A stretch of DNA of 64,000 nucleotides, taken from the NCBI GenBank assembly GCA_018398585.1, contig JAGTTD010000009.1:14699193-14763192 (forward strand), given 5' to 3'. The notes under the pieces are model-generated. The model made no database searches. It was not told where the DNA came from and saw only the letters and a list, made by a program, of their open reading frames with translations. The translations under genes and the position numbers were made by a program. Positions 12,413-25,000 of the stretch are shown here, in pieces. How positions within the stretch are numbered: the first letter of the stretch is position 1; each line of letters opens with the position of its first letter. Origin of the DNA: Simmondsia chinensis (lineage: Eukaryota; Streptophyta; Magnoliopsida; Caryophyllales; Simmondsiaceae).

Positions 12413-12591
12413 TGTGAAAATGTGAGTTAGCGAAACACACCTAATGGGGTTGCTGAGGCATATATTTATAGTAAAGAGTACCGGAATAATTATAAAATAT
12501 GATCAAAATAATCTCAGAATAATATCAGAAGTAATATCAGGATAATATCATAATAATATCATAATAAAATCAATGGATATATATCCTAATA
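12413..12591 (-). repeat. 3' LTR of copia element 2
   Basis: Read on the minus strand it begins TATTAGGATATAT and ends TTTTCACA. It contains several AATAATATCAG-type units, more than element 3, which explains its greater length. The polypurine tract is at 12592-12603 (GAGGGGGCG on the minus strand). Confidence 0.85.
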
Positions 12592-15500
12592 CGCCCCCTC
12601 AATCGGTGCGAGGGACCTACGTGTAGATTGGTTTTATGGAAGCGGAAGTGATCAGGAGCCAACCCTTTGGTGCATATGTCAGCAACCTGTTTGGTAGTAG
12701 GTGTGTACCGAACCTGGATATCACCCTTAACAACATTCTCCCTAACATAATGAAAGTCAACATCTACATGCTTGCTGCGATCATTAGAGATAGAATTGGC
12801 AGCCAGGTAGGTAGCGGAGACATTATCGCAGTAGACAAGTATCGGGCCAGTGTGGCGCAGGCCTAAGTCACGCATAAGGTATCTGATCCAATCACATTCA
12901 GCAACAGCCTTAGCTACAGCATGATATTCGGACTCAGTGGAAGATTTAGCTACCATAGGCTGCTTCTTCGTACGCCACGAGATAAGATTGGGGCCAAGGA
13001 ACAAAGCGAAGCCCGTGGTCTAGCGACGGTTGTCAGGACAACCACCTAGTCAGCATCGGCATGTGCTGTGGCAGATGTGCATGACCCCGGGGCGATGGTA
13101 AGGCCATGGTCGGGCATGAGCTTAAGGTATCATAGGATGCGTTTAACCATCTGCCAATGGGAAGTAGTGGGAGAGACCATAAACTGAGACACACCGTTAA
13201 CCGCATATGCGATGTCTAGACGGTTCACGGTGAGATACTGGAGGGCACCTACATACGAAACTCGGTCGGATTGAGTAGGAGAGACCTGTCAGACACAGAC
13301 AGCTGGACCCGAGCCGGTAAGGGAGTTTGCACAGGTTTAACCTCAAGCATTTCATGCTTACCCAGAAGATCCAGGGTGTATTTATGCTGAGAAAGAAACA
13401 GATCATGCCTTGTGAGTTTGGCCTCTATACCAAGGAAGTAATGAAGGGGACCGAGATTTTTCATGGCAAACTGTGTGGAGAGAGAAGCAGTGAGGTGTGT
13501 GAGGAGAGAGGAGTCAGAGCCAGTAAGGATAATATCATCCACATACAAAAGCAGGCAAACGATGCTACTAGGGGAGCGATGTATAAATAAGGAGGGATCA
13601 GCCTTACTACAGTAGAACCCAAGATTATTAAGGAACGTACTAAACCTATGAAACAGGCTCGAGGGGCCTGTTTGAGGCCATAGAGAGCTTTTCGCAGGCT
13701 GCATACATGCGTCGGGTATTTTGGGTGCACGAACCCCGGAGGCTGACGCACGTAATCCTATTCTTTGAGAAAACCATGTAAAAATGCATTTTTGACTTCA
13801 AGTTGGCGAATGGACCACCTCTGAGTTACTGCAAGAGCAAGAATGAACCTGATGGTAGTGGGTTTAACAACAGGGCTAAAGTTTCAAAGTAGTCAACGCC
13901 CTCACATTGATGGAAACCTTGAGCAACAAGGCGGGCCTTGAATCGATCAACAGAACCATCAGGTTTATACTTGACCTTATACTTCCAAGTACTACCAACC
14001 ACATTTTGAAAAGGAGATGCAGGAACTAAGTCCCATGTTTGGTTTTGAATGAGAGCATTGAACTCCTCAGCCTTGGCTTCCTGCCACTGAGGATTCTTAA
14101 CGGCTTATAAGAAATATGTTGGTTCGTGTATGACAACCACAGAGCTAAGAGACAGTATGTGTTTGGACTTGCGTATCCTGTCCTTAAGGCGAGTGCACAT
14201 GGGGTGGACATTCGAGGTGGAGGGTATGGCAGTGGGGGTAAGCTGAGGCCTGGGGTGACCATCCAAGGAGGTCACAGTGGTGTCAGGGTGAGGATCCTAA
14301 TGTGCGCCCTCAGAGTCGTGGACGGGACCCGACTCGGCAATGGGAACCGCGGTGTCGGGGCCAGGAAACCAAGCCGAAGGTGGGGAGTGAGGGGAAGTAA
14401 TGGGGGTCCGTGGTAGCGTGGGCAGGAGAGAACTCGAGCCCGAGTCACCCGAAAGCCGTGCAACAGTGCTAGGGGCGGTCGTGGGTATGGAGTAGGCCAA
14501 AATCGGACTCGGTAGGGGAACATCCACAACTGTCTGGGTTGGCGGCACATGCAAACTAGACACGAGATCAGGATAAGGAAACAAATGCTCAACAAAATAG
14601 ACATGACGGCTAGTATAGACTCTACCAGTAGTGGGGTCTAAACAGCGATACCCTTTGTAACGACCTACATACCCAATAAAGACACTGGGGACAGATCGAG
14701 GGGCCAATTTATGAGGGGTACGGGATGTGATGTTGGGGTAACATGCACACCCAAAGACCAGAAAAAAAAAATTATATTTAGGCGCCTTTTTAAACAGTTT
14801 TTCAAAGGGAGAAGATTTTGTAAGTTTGGAGTAGGCAACCGATTTATAATGTAACAAGCAGTGCAAGCAGTATCAGCCCAAAATTTATGTGGAACACGCT
14901 CCTGAAAGAGTAAGGTCTGCACCATTTCACTTCAATGTTGATGCTTTCGTTCCGCCACCCCCATTTTTTTGTGGGGTATTAGGACAAGAGAGGCGGAAGT
15001 GAATACCATGAGTGCGACAAAGGTTAGCCATGGACCTATTGTCAAACTCACGGCTTCCATCACTTTGAAAACATTTAATTTTTACATTGAACTGGTTTTC
15101 GACAAAGACCTTAAAATTAGTAAAGATGGAGTACACTTCGTCCTTCCTTTGCATCGGATAAAGCCAGGTAAATCATGTATAATCATCAACAATAACACAT
15201 AATACCGAAAGGCAGATTCAGACACAACAGGCGATTGCCAAATGTCTGAATGTATTAATTGCAAAAGCGAAGTAGTAATATGTAACGCACGCAAAATTGG
15301 TAAACGATGCGACTTTCCTAAACAACATGCATGACAATGTTTTATTAAGCTAGCACTAGAAACAGAAGGAATCACAGAACAGGTGCGTAAAGTATCCCAA
15401 ACATAATTTCCTAGATGACCTAAGCGCCTGTGCCAGAGTTCAGCCGGGACGGTCCGTGCTACAAGTCCAGTAGGGTGCGAAGAAAACCCATAAAGGGGTC

Positions 15501-16940
15501 CTTCACTGTGTAACTTGAGGAGGGGCGTCCCCGTAGCCTTGTCGTTGACACAAAAGGAAGAAGAGTCAAACTCCACAACACAGTTATTATCGCGATACAA
15601 CTATTTAATGGACAATAGGTTGTATGTGAGACCAGGAGCCAACATAACATTAGGAAGTAACAGGTCACGAGAGTTAGTATGAATTTTTGAAAAACCAACA
15701 CGAGTGATTGGTAATGGAGAACCATTGCCAACTTGAATTAATTTTGAACCACGATAAACAATGTGTTTAGTTAAAATACCTGCGTTGGAAGTCATATGGT
15801 TAGACGCCCCGGAATCAGGGTACCATGTAGGATCAGCAGAATCATGAACAGACATGGCCGATAGAGATTGGGAGAGATCAGAGTGAACATAGCGGTGAGG
15901 ATAGAGAGAGACAGCATGACCTGCTTGATGACAAATCTGACAGACCAATGGACCGGCACCGAATACACCGTCATGAGGCTGAGGAGAATGCGTACCTGAG
16001 TTGCGACCCCAAGTTTATTGATGTGGAGGGAGACCACCGGTGGGAACCATACCTGTACCAGGAGGATGTTGCGGTTGACCGTGCGACCAACCACGACCCT
16101 CGGAGTTCCCATTGCGATTGTTGTTGCGTCCATGGCCCTTACGTCCATGTCCACCGCGACCCCGACCCGAACTCGAGGAGTCCGCGAGAGAAGGAGTGGC
16201 TGAGAGTGCATGGTCGTGATCTGTAAAGAAGCGAGCATGAATGCAAGCGAGAGCAGACTCTTTATCTAACAGTGAATTCTTGAATTGTTCAAAGGAGAGA
16301 TCACGAGACGACTGACGGGTGAACGTGTTGAAGGCGGCATACTCTAGAGGGAGACTGAAGAGAGCGTAATGGAGGAGCTCATGGTTAGAGACCGTTGAGT
16401 CTATGGTGGCTTGGTCATCGGCTATAGTTTTGAGTTCGGTGAGGTAGGTGGTCATGGATTTATTATCTTTACGTAAGGTGATTAGTTGAAAGCGAAGGTC
16501 GAACTCTTAGCAAGGGTGTGGTCATGAAAGCGTTTGGCTAGGGCGGTCCACATGTCTCGGGATGTAGGGTGATGGATGACATCATTCAGGACCAGGAGAG
16601 CAAGAGAGGCAGACAGACATGCCCTTATGCTATGATCTATACAGGACCATGTTATAGCGTTAGGGTTGGGGATATATTGGCCCGTGGGTGTTGGAATTTG
16701 GTCGGGGGGACACGAGGTGTAAGCCATCAACGAAACCCAAAAGTCGATGGGCACGGAGGACCATGGAGACTTGTTCCCGCCCTGTGCTATAATCAGTAAG
16801 GATTTCTAGCTTAATAGTAACTAGACTTGTAATAGAGGAGAGAGGAAGGGGGGTCACATAGGGGGGACAACGCTCCAGCCATGAGGGGGGACAAGTGATT
16901 GGAAAAATTAAATGAGGGTAAGGGAAGACCAATATTATAC
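12586..16940 (-). pseudogene. gag-pol of copia element 2 (multiple frameshifts)
   Basis: Reading leftwards: gag core at about 16930-16020 with a Gly/Arg-rich basic region near 16150-16060; zinc knuckle (CQICHQAGHAVSLYPHR, last Cys replaced by Tyr) near 15947-15895; protease WYPDSGASNHM near 15825-15790; gag-pre-integrase HRRLGHLGN and KHCHACCLGK near 15440-15310; integrase core 15220-14600; a Pro/Ser-rich linker 14600-14050; reverse transcriptase 13760-13250 with [10 protein letters not shown] near 13540; RNase H 13000-12600 ending TTKQVADICTKGLA. The frame changes repeatedly, so no complete protein is made. The final TAG (12586-12588) lies within the LTR start. Confidence 0.88.
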
Positions 16941-16944
16941 CCGA

Positions 16945-17063
16945 AATAATTATAGTAAAGAGTTCAGGAATAATTACAGAATATTATCAGAATAATATCA
17001 GAGTAATATAAGGGTAATATCAGAATAATATCAGAATAAAATAAATGGATACATATCCTAATA
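16945..17063 (-). repeat. Truncated 5' LTR of copia element 2
   Basis: It aligns to the LTR from TTATAGTAAAGAG to the TATTAGG terminus and is followed by the GTATG target duplication. The part carrying the end of the LTR and the primer site is deleted. Confidence 0.82.
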
Positions 17064-17068
17064 GTATG

Positions 17069-17267
17069 GATTGTGGCAGTTTTTAGTATAATATTTAGAT
17101 TTTTTTTATTAATTTTATTAATTTAATTATGTCTAGGCTTTTGAGATTTTTTCATTTGAAGTAAGGAGTCGCATAAAAAAAGAGCAGGAACTTCTCTATA
17201 AAAAATAGAATAGATAGATAGATAGAATAGATTTATTTTTAAAAAACAAAACTAAAATAAAATAAAA
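17069..17267. other. Short AT-rich spacer with a GATA microsatellite
   Basis: The stretch holds a GATA-rich run near 17213-17230 and no coding signal. It ends at the CTAG terminus of Helitron-like repeat H1. Confidence 0.6.
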
Positions 17268-17279
17268 CTAGTGTGATCC

Positions 17280-18661
17280 TGATGTGACTTTAAAAAGTGT
17301 TGTAACACCGTCTACTCGCAAGCGTACGAGATCGTTGTAGCTTTGTCGAGTATACGGGTCGTATCCACAGGGAATCGTGTCAAGTTAGGTTTACTGATTA
17401 ACGAGCGAGAATTGTTGGTTTTTTTTAGTGTGGTTTGAATGAGTTAAAGCTAAATTACTGAAACTGAATATAAGTGAGTTATGACAATTCGATTGAGGTT
17501 AGTTTAGGGAGTGAATTCAGGGTAGCTTAACACGTATCCCATCATTATATTTTACTTAGGACGATAATTTGAAAGACTTAGGCTACAAGCTCTAAGCCTA
17601 GGTTAATATATAAATCAGAGCTTAGGATAATGAACTAGTCTAAAGGCATAACCTATCTTAGCACCCTAGATATAGCATATGTTATCTCATTAGCACTACT
17701 TAATTCCTTTGTTACTCCTAACTCAATATTAACTTTATATGAAAGATTGGGTTCAGAGTCGAGTACAACCTCAACCCTGACCACGCGTGAATTTCTGTTA
17801 TGTTACGGTCTAGGCTACAAGCACAAGACTAATCACTGAAAAGTTGGAGACCTAGTCATGGCTACAAGCACATATACAAAAATATCCAACAATCATGAAG
17901 AAGTTCCCACAGGGGTGCGAATATAACATAACTAAATCAATCGTCAAAAGCATAATATAAATCTGGGATACGGACGGCTACCCGCCCCTCATCCCCTAAA
18001 CTAAGAAAGTTTACTCCTCCATGGAAGTTCTACACATACTTGAATTTATCGAAAAGAAAAGATTGTGCGTAAAATAAATAGAAGAGTAAACTCCCCAAAT
18101 GTTTGTGTCGATGCTGATTCGAGCCTGAATTCCCCCAGTACTCCAACTTCTTGCGCTTCAGCTTTAGAGAACCTGTAGATCTCGTAGCGTCTTCGGGTTT
18201 TCGGGAAAGGGGAGGACGTGCGGCGAAAAAGCTTCCCTAGGCTGACTTTCCCTTCTTTATTTATAGGCACTAGAAAATTTAGGGTTCCGTACGGAACAAT
18301 CCCGATCGATCGGCGAGCTCACGCACAAACTCTCGATCTATCGGTACTTTCGACCGATCGATCGAAAATCTTTCGGTTAGTTCTTTAGGCCCCTTTTCTT
18401 GATTAAGTCTTGAAGCGCTATGAAATGTACTCGATTCATCAAATTATGATCTAATGGTCCTTTCATCTGCACAAATGGTCGGGTTTCTCCAATCAGTCTT
18501 CAAAAGTGCCTCAATCATGCTCGATTTTGCCACAATTCCTCTTCCATCTGCTTTGATGTATTCTACATGAAAATGTACCTAAGTAACAACCGAGCACACA
18601 TGTAGAGGTCAAATATATGACAAAAATGAAAAATAAAATTGTGTTAAAATCTTGCGTATCA
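17280..18661 (-). repeat. 3' LTR of the Athila-like element
   Basis: It begins TGATGTGAC on the plus strand and ends TGCGTATCA, and is highly similar to 27647-29070. A TATA box (minus-strand TATAAATA) lies at 18258-18265, a palindrome GTTCCGTACGGAAC at 18284-18297 and a shortened CGATCGATCG cluster at 18299-18368. Confidence 0.93.
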
Positions 18662-18680
18662 ACATCCCCAAACCCACACA
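18662..18680 (-). other. Polypurine tract region of the Athila-like element
   Basis: On the minus strand the bases directly before the 3' LTR read GTGGGTTTGGGGATGT, a G-rich purine tract in the expected position. Confidence 0.75.
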
Positions 18681-20061
18681 TTGCTTGTCCTCAAGCTATA
18701 CCCAATTTAAACTAGCTACTGAAAAAAAAAGGTAGAGTCAGGCTTTTAACCGTAAAGGTCACTTGTGAAAATTATTGTTTGACCAAATTTGAAAGTGTAC
18801 TTGAGAGTAGCGAATCCTTATGTGACGTTATTATTGCACTAGTTCTGACTTAAGTCTCTATTACTTAAGTCTTTTTACTAGTGAGCGATCTTAAAACTTC
18901 TCTTCCCTTCGTCTTACTTCAAAACCCTCTGACTTAAAGAAGAAATAAAGGTAATAAGTAAAGGAATAAGTTATCCTAACCTTTCACCACTAATCAATAG
19001 TGAAATCAAAAGGCTTTTCTTTTCTCCCTTGTTTTCCCTTCTTTCCTTTTTTTTTCCCTTTTTTTTTCTTTCTTCTTTTTTTTACTTAGTTAGGTGTGTC
19101 TCCCTCAAACCCATGTAGCGAGTTTTCGGCCTGCAACTCCCGATCCAGTTGGCTCAAGGTACCAGGCTTTAAGAGACCCCTACGGACCTAATGGCTCGAG
19201 TCTTAAGGATTCACAACCTAACCTGCTAGCACATACCTTTCTTTTCTTTTTTTTTTTTTGTAGGTATTAGTGCTTATTTTGGTAATTATAAAGTTGATTC
19301 TTCTTAAGCTTTCCCTGTGGCCCATGTAGCGAGCTTTCGACCGACAACTCCCAACCCAGTTGGCTCAAGGTACCAGATTTTAAAATACCCCTACGGGCTA
19401 CAAGAACCAACCAGTCACCTCCCTTTTTTTTTTATTGAAAGGGTAACCTAAGATACAGAAATGTACAATTGATTTCAACATTGTTAGAAGTAGAATAGTG
19501 GACTCCTATTCCTAAAGTTATTGCCATTATATCGAACCAAACAGTAGGATATGTCCCAAGATTAAGGGTGAAAAGTAATATTCTCACTAACTAGTTAAAA
19601 GACAAAAATATGGATTCAAAAGTCTGATCCAGCAATAATATCACCTCATAAACATTCTAATCATCAAAGTAAATCTCAGAACTAGCCGACAATAAAGGTC
19701 ACAAGCAACCTCATATTAATGCCTTCCAAAAAAAATGCGTAGCTAATTTATGCTGAATTAAGCTTATGCTGAATTAAGCTTACAGGACAAACAAAATTGA
19801 CTCTTATCTACCATCCCCAAATCCAAACCTTGCATAGTGCTCAATGCACTGTAAATAAAATAGAAGCAAAGAAAGGAGAGAGACGACCTGAGATCATGAA
19901 TGGGCAGCCACATATGTCGAGTGAATCGTAAAAGTGGACGACAGAGAAAGGCAAGCTACAACAAAATCAAAAATAGAAGCCTGTGGACGAAAACAACTTG
20001 TTAATCAAAAAAAGAAAGATGTACATAGCAACAGTTCAGTACACGAGTAACATAAAATAAC
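18681..20061 (-). other. 3' non-coding region of the Athila-like element with a direct repeat
   Basis: No ORF is present. Two copies of an approximately 78 bp motif lie at 19110-19187 and 19321-19398; both start CCCATGTAGCGAG and include AGTTGGCTCAAGGTACCAG. Each is flanked by poly-T tracts (poly-A on the element's sense strand). Long non-coding stretches after ORF3 are usual for this lineage; the duplicated motif is described from the sequence only. Confidence 0.75.
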
Positions 20062-21092
20062 TTAGGGAGGGGGGTAAGGTGGAGGAGACCCGCCCGTCTG
20101 CAGTCGATAGAGTTCAGTGACCAAAGACTGAATGTGATCCAGGTGGAACATAATATCCACAACATATGGCGGGACGTGACCGGGCTCATCAGAAGCAGGG
20201 CGTCCCTCGAAATGTGATGCAGGAGCAGCAGCCCGAGCTTGGGCATCCTCCATGTCCGACTCCTCCCCTCCGCATCGGCTAAGGCAAGCGAAAGGAAGGT
20301 CCGACGATGCTGGGTGGGATCAAAGTAACGGAGTGGCACGCAAACTCGGTCAAGAGTGGTCGGTATGCGCACCCAAGCACGCCGTACAAGCTTCGTAATT
20401 AAACGAGGAAAGTACAGAGTACCGTCGCCAATAGAGAAGTGCTGAAGCCTGTGACGGACAGCAGTAAAACTCTGTAGGTAATTAGCTCCTACATCCACCC
20501 ATACACCTCGTTAGAACTTTCAAAGAAGATCTAGAATAGGGCCGGTACGCTCCTGGGCATGACCAGTAGGCCATAAATTGGCCTTAATAATGGTGTCCAG
20601 GAGCCACATATGTGACGGAAGGGCGGAGTGGAACGTGGTGGATGGATGATCTCTCGCGCATTGGCCGCCACATAACTCTGGGATAATGTCCACGGCTTTT
20701 AGTGGGTTAACCGGTGGGCACAAAACAGATTCGTCGACATATAAGGGGTAACCAATAGCTTCGGCGACATCCGCGGCATTAAATTGGATGGTTTTTCCAT
20801 GAATAGTGACATCACCGTAGGTCCAACCCCCCTCTTGTTGGAGAGCGAATGACGAATACAATTCCCACACTAAAGAAGGGAAAATAGGGTCCTCCTCCAG
20901 CTCTCTACCAAGAAGGTAGGTAAGATCCCTATGTTGGCAAAAGAGAATGGCCCAAGCACCCTCTCTCTCATCTTTCAGATCCTCTCCAAACACCGTCTCC
21001 CCAGATATAGGGGCAGCATTGACTCGAGCAAGGACGTCGGGCTATTGGAAGCTGCCGCCCTCCTCAGTGTGGCTCCGCTTGGCATGCGGCAT
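20062..21092 (-). pseudogene. env-like ORF3 of the Athila-like element (broken)
   Basis: This is the third ORF, downstream of pol; in Athila-type elements the product is called env-like, but its function is unproven. The ATG at 21092 is chosen because it is in frame with the long downstream frame, follows a strong 3' splice-site-like TTTCTAG, and opens with a short basic start (MPHAKRSHTEE). A TAG at 21041-21043 follows within 17 codons. The main frame runs 20993-20520, stops at TGA and TAA about 20500-20512, resumes to about 20260, then shifts frame; the second frame ends in a Pro-rich tail at 20062. No signal peptide or clear membrane segment is visible in the readable parts. Confidence 0.75.
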
Positions 21093-22075
21093 AATCTAGA
21101 AACAAGAATATGAGCAGATGAACATGAAGATAGGGGAAAGAAACACAACCAAAAAGAGAAAAAACAACAAGAACAATACCCCAATCTCGACCCACAATTA
21201 AAAAAAAATAAAAAAAAATAAATAAATAAATAAACTAAAAATAAAATAAATAACATAAAAAAGATAAAAAAAAAATTTAAAAAAAATTGACAAAGAAAAC
21301 TAGATCGGTACCCAAACCCATAAATCTAGTTAACATGAAGTAAGTGCAATTCCCACAAGATTGCCCCAATCACGGCATAATCCTGCAACCACAAGTATCA
21401 ACGGGCGAAATTAAGTAACTGATAACTTATAGAAACATGGTTCATGAACAAAAGTGAAACATGGCACAAAATGTAGAAATTCAACTTTATTCTCGATTAA
21501 GACATAAATCAAGACAAAACTACGGCAGTAAAGCACGACAACCAACGGCCTAAACACGCTTTCGTGAAATTAAAAAGGTAAGGAAAAGGTAAAAGAGAGG
21601 GAAAACACATACCTTGCAGTAGAGGGCAGAAAACGACGAGAAATTGGTGCTAGGTCGGCCTTGGTGGTCGGGACGGCGAGTGCCGGAGGCGGTGGCCGCA
21701 GATGGTAGCCGGAAGTGAGGGTCGTGGGGTAGGGTTTGAAGGTGAGGGAAGGAAAAGGGAAAATACAACAGATCGGGGCTTGTTTTAAAAGGAGAACCCG
21801 TACAGAGGGTTTCCCGATCGATCGGGAATGTTCGATCGATCGGTATAAAACCCCTTAAGCCGTAATGCCCTCGATCGATCGGAGATAAACCCAATCGATC
21901 GAAGAGGCTGCGGTATGTCTTTTATGGAAAAAAAAAAAAAAAAACTTTGTTTTGAAGAAATTTCATAAAAATGAAATAAAAATACAACACAAACTACGAG
22001 ACATAAATAAATCGGGTTGCCTCCCAAAAGCACTAAGTTTAACATCTTCAGCCGGACGCGTTAAGTTCTACGACT
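21093..22075 (-). promoter_or_regulatory. pol-ORF3 spacer: possible internal promoter and spliced leader
   Basis: On the minus strand the spacer holds four CGATCGATCG-type motifs (21905-21812), a GTACGG and a TTTTAAAA (21783-21790). These are ordered as in the LTR promoter, where palindromes, GTACGG and TATAAATA follow one another. Downstream are a CT-rich leader, a 5' splice-like site CAAG|GTATGTG (exon end 21613) and a 3' splice-like site with a U-rich tract, TTTCTAG (21096), four bases before the ORF3 ATG. This would be an intron of about 517 nt. Splicing of env-like ORFs is known in some plant gypsy elements; a separate promoter is inference. Confidence 0.45.
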
Positions 22076-25000
22076 CTAGGATGGCCCCGGCGTGGGGTCC
22101 CTAAGATGAATTTCTTCAAACTCGTGTGGTCTATCCCCGAATCCAATAGCGTGTTTAAGACGGTGGCCATTGACTGTGAGAAGGCGACCATCATTAATGT
22201 CACGAATTTTAATTGCCCCGGAAGGGTATATGTGGACCACTTCGTAAGGTCCATCCCACTGTGAACGTAGTTTTCTGGGGAAAAAACGAAGCTTGGAGTT
22301 GTAAAGCCAAACCTTCTGACCAACTTCAAAACTTTTGCGAGAAATTCTTTTGTCATGAAAAGCTTTGGTTCTTTCTTTGTATAGTTTGGCGTTCTCATAC
22401 GCCTCCTATCGCATCTCATCCAACTCGCTGAGTTGAAGTCGTCGGAGCAACCCGATACTGTGCATGTCATGATTAAATTGCTTAATGGCCCAGTATGCAC
22501 GATGCTCAAGCTCCACTGGTAAATGACATGCCTTCCCAAAAACTAAGCGATAGGGAGACATGCCTATTGGGGTCTTGAAGGCTGTACGATAAGGCTAAAG
22601 AGCGTCGTTCAACCTTCAAGACCAATCTTTGCGGTCCGATCTAACAGTCTTCTCAAGAATGGACTTTATTTCCCGGTTCGAGACTTCAACTTGGCCACTA
22701 GTTTGAGGGTGATATGGGGCAGCTAATTTATGAGTGATAGAGTATTTTTTAAGAAGGGACTCGACCGAACGATGGGTGAAGTGTGTCCCCCCCATTAGTA
22801 ACTATCGCCCTAGGAACACCGAAACGTGAGAAAATATTGTCTTTAACAAACTCAACGACCACCTTGTGGTAGTTCGTCCGAGATGCAATGGCCTCAACTC
22901 ATTTCGAAACATAATCAACAGCTACCAAAATATAAACACAGCCGTGTGAATTAGGGAACGGTCCCATGAAATTAATGCCCCAAACGTCAAAAATTTCGCA
23001 AACTAAGATGGGGTGTTGAGGCATCTCAACACGTTTTGTGAGGGCACCCGTGCGTTGATAGTGATCGCATGCCCTACAACAATCACGCGCATCCCGGAAA
23101 AGAGTCGGCCAAAAGAAGCCACTTTGAAGGACTTTAGCCATTGTACGTCATCCCCCAAAGTGTCCTCCACAGGCTAAACTATGACAAAATCGTAATACAC
23201 TTTCATGCTCATTTTTCGCGACACAACGACGTACTACCTGATCAGAACATACCTTAAACAAATTTGGATCGTCCTAGAAAAAATGCCGTACTTGAGAAAG
23301 GAAGTGGTCTCGCTCTTGTTTAGGCCAGTGGGAAGGTAATTTTCCCGTTGCCAAATAGTTAACGATGTGGGCATACCACGGGGGTCTACTTCCTGCAAGA
23401 GAAAATAGTTGTTCATCAGGAAAAAAGTCATCAATGGGACCAGTTATGGCGTCAGATGGAAAAATAATCCTTGAAAGAAGATCGGCTACAGCGTTATCCG
23501 AACCTTTCCTATCACGGATTTCTAAGTTAAATTCCTGGAGTAATAAAACCCAGCGAATTAACCTAGCTTTCGTTTCCTTCTTAATAAGAAGAAAGTGAAT
23601 TGCAGCATGGTCAGAAAAGACTACTACTCTGGAGCCCAATACATAAGATCGAAACTTGTCCAGTGCGAAAACTATAGCCAGCAATTCTTTTTCAGTAGTG
23701 GTATAATTCTTTTGGGCGTCATCCAACGATTTACTAGCATAATAAACAACGACAGGTTTACGATCCTTCCGTTGACCGAGCACGGCTCCTACAACATAGT
23801 TAGAGGCATCACACATATTCTCAAAAGGAAATGAGTAGTCAGGAGGTTTAATAATGGGAGATGTAGACAAAAAAGTTTTCAACTCAGTAAATTCCACTAA
23901 ACAGTCATTATCAAAAACAAACGGTACATCATGAGCAAGCAAATTTGACAACGGTTTAGCATTTTTACTGAAATTGGCGATGAAACGTCGGTAGAACCCA
24001 ACGTGGCCAAGGAAAGATCGAACCTCCTTCACCGAGGTCGGTGGAGGGAGGTTAGCAATTAAGTCCACCTTGGCCTTGTCTACAGTAATCCCCGCTTTAT
24101 ACACTACATGTCCTAAAACTATGCCCTGTTGAACTATAAAATGGCTCTTCTCCCAACTGAGTACCAAATTATACTCCTTGCAGCGCTGCAAAACGAGATC
24201 TAAGTGAGATAAGCATTCATCAAAAGATGATCCAAACACAGTAAAATCATCCATAAACACTTCTAGGTAGTCTGCCAACATATTCGAAAAAATGGACATC
24301 ATACACCGCTAGAATGTAGCAGGTGCATTGCACAGGCCGAAGGGCATCCTTCGGTACGCAAACATACCAAAGGGGCAAGTCAACTTTGTCTTCTCTTGGT
24401 CCTCAGGGTGAACTGGGACTTGGTTATACCCTGAGTAGCCATCCAAGAAACAATAGTACGCTTGACCTGCTACTTTATATAGGATCTGGTCCAAAAAGGG
24501 TAAGGGGAAATGGTCCTTGCGTGTTACCGAGTTCAACTTACGATAATCGATGCACACTCTCCACCCTGTAGTGGCTCGCGGAAGGACCAATTCACCTTGG
24601 GCATTCGCAACGACCATGATTCCTGACTTCTTAGGGACTACCTGAACTGGACTGACCTAGGGGCTATCAGAGATGGGGTATATAATACCCGCATCTAGCA
24701 ACTTCATGACCTCCTTCGTAACCACCTCCCTCATGTTAGGGTTGAGCCTCCTTTGCATTTGCCTAGAAGGCTTAACATTGTCCTCAAAATGTATTCTATG
24801 CATGCATACAGAGGGGTTGATTCCTTTTAAATCAGTGACTGACCACCCTATGGCTAGTTTGTGGTTTTGTAGGACAACTAACAACTCAGATTCCTGACTC
24901 TCAGTCAAATCAAATGCAATAATCAAAGGAAGAGTGTCATCTTGTCCTAAAAATGCATATTTCAAGGTGGTCGGGAGAGGTTTGAGCCCCAACACTGGTG

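Larger units (their letters stand above)
12413..17063 (-). mobile_element. Ty1/copia element 2, complete ends, leader deleted
   Basis: This is the same family as copia elements 1 and 3, in reverse orientation. A 5 bp target duplication GTATG lies at 12408-12412 and 17064-17068, which fixes both ends. The 3' LTR (left) is 179 bp. The 5' LTR (right) keeps only about 119 bp, because a deletion joined the gag N-terminal region directly to the middle of the LTR near 16943, removing leader, primer site and the LTR R/U5 side. The element could therefore no longer be copied from this locus. Confidence 0.92.
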
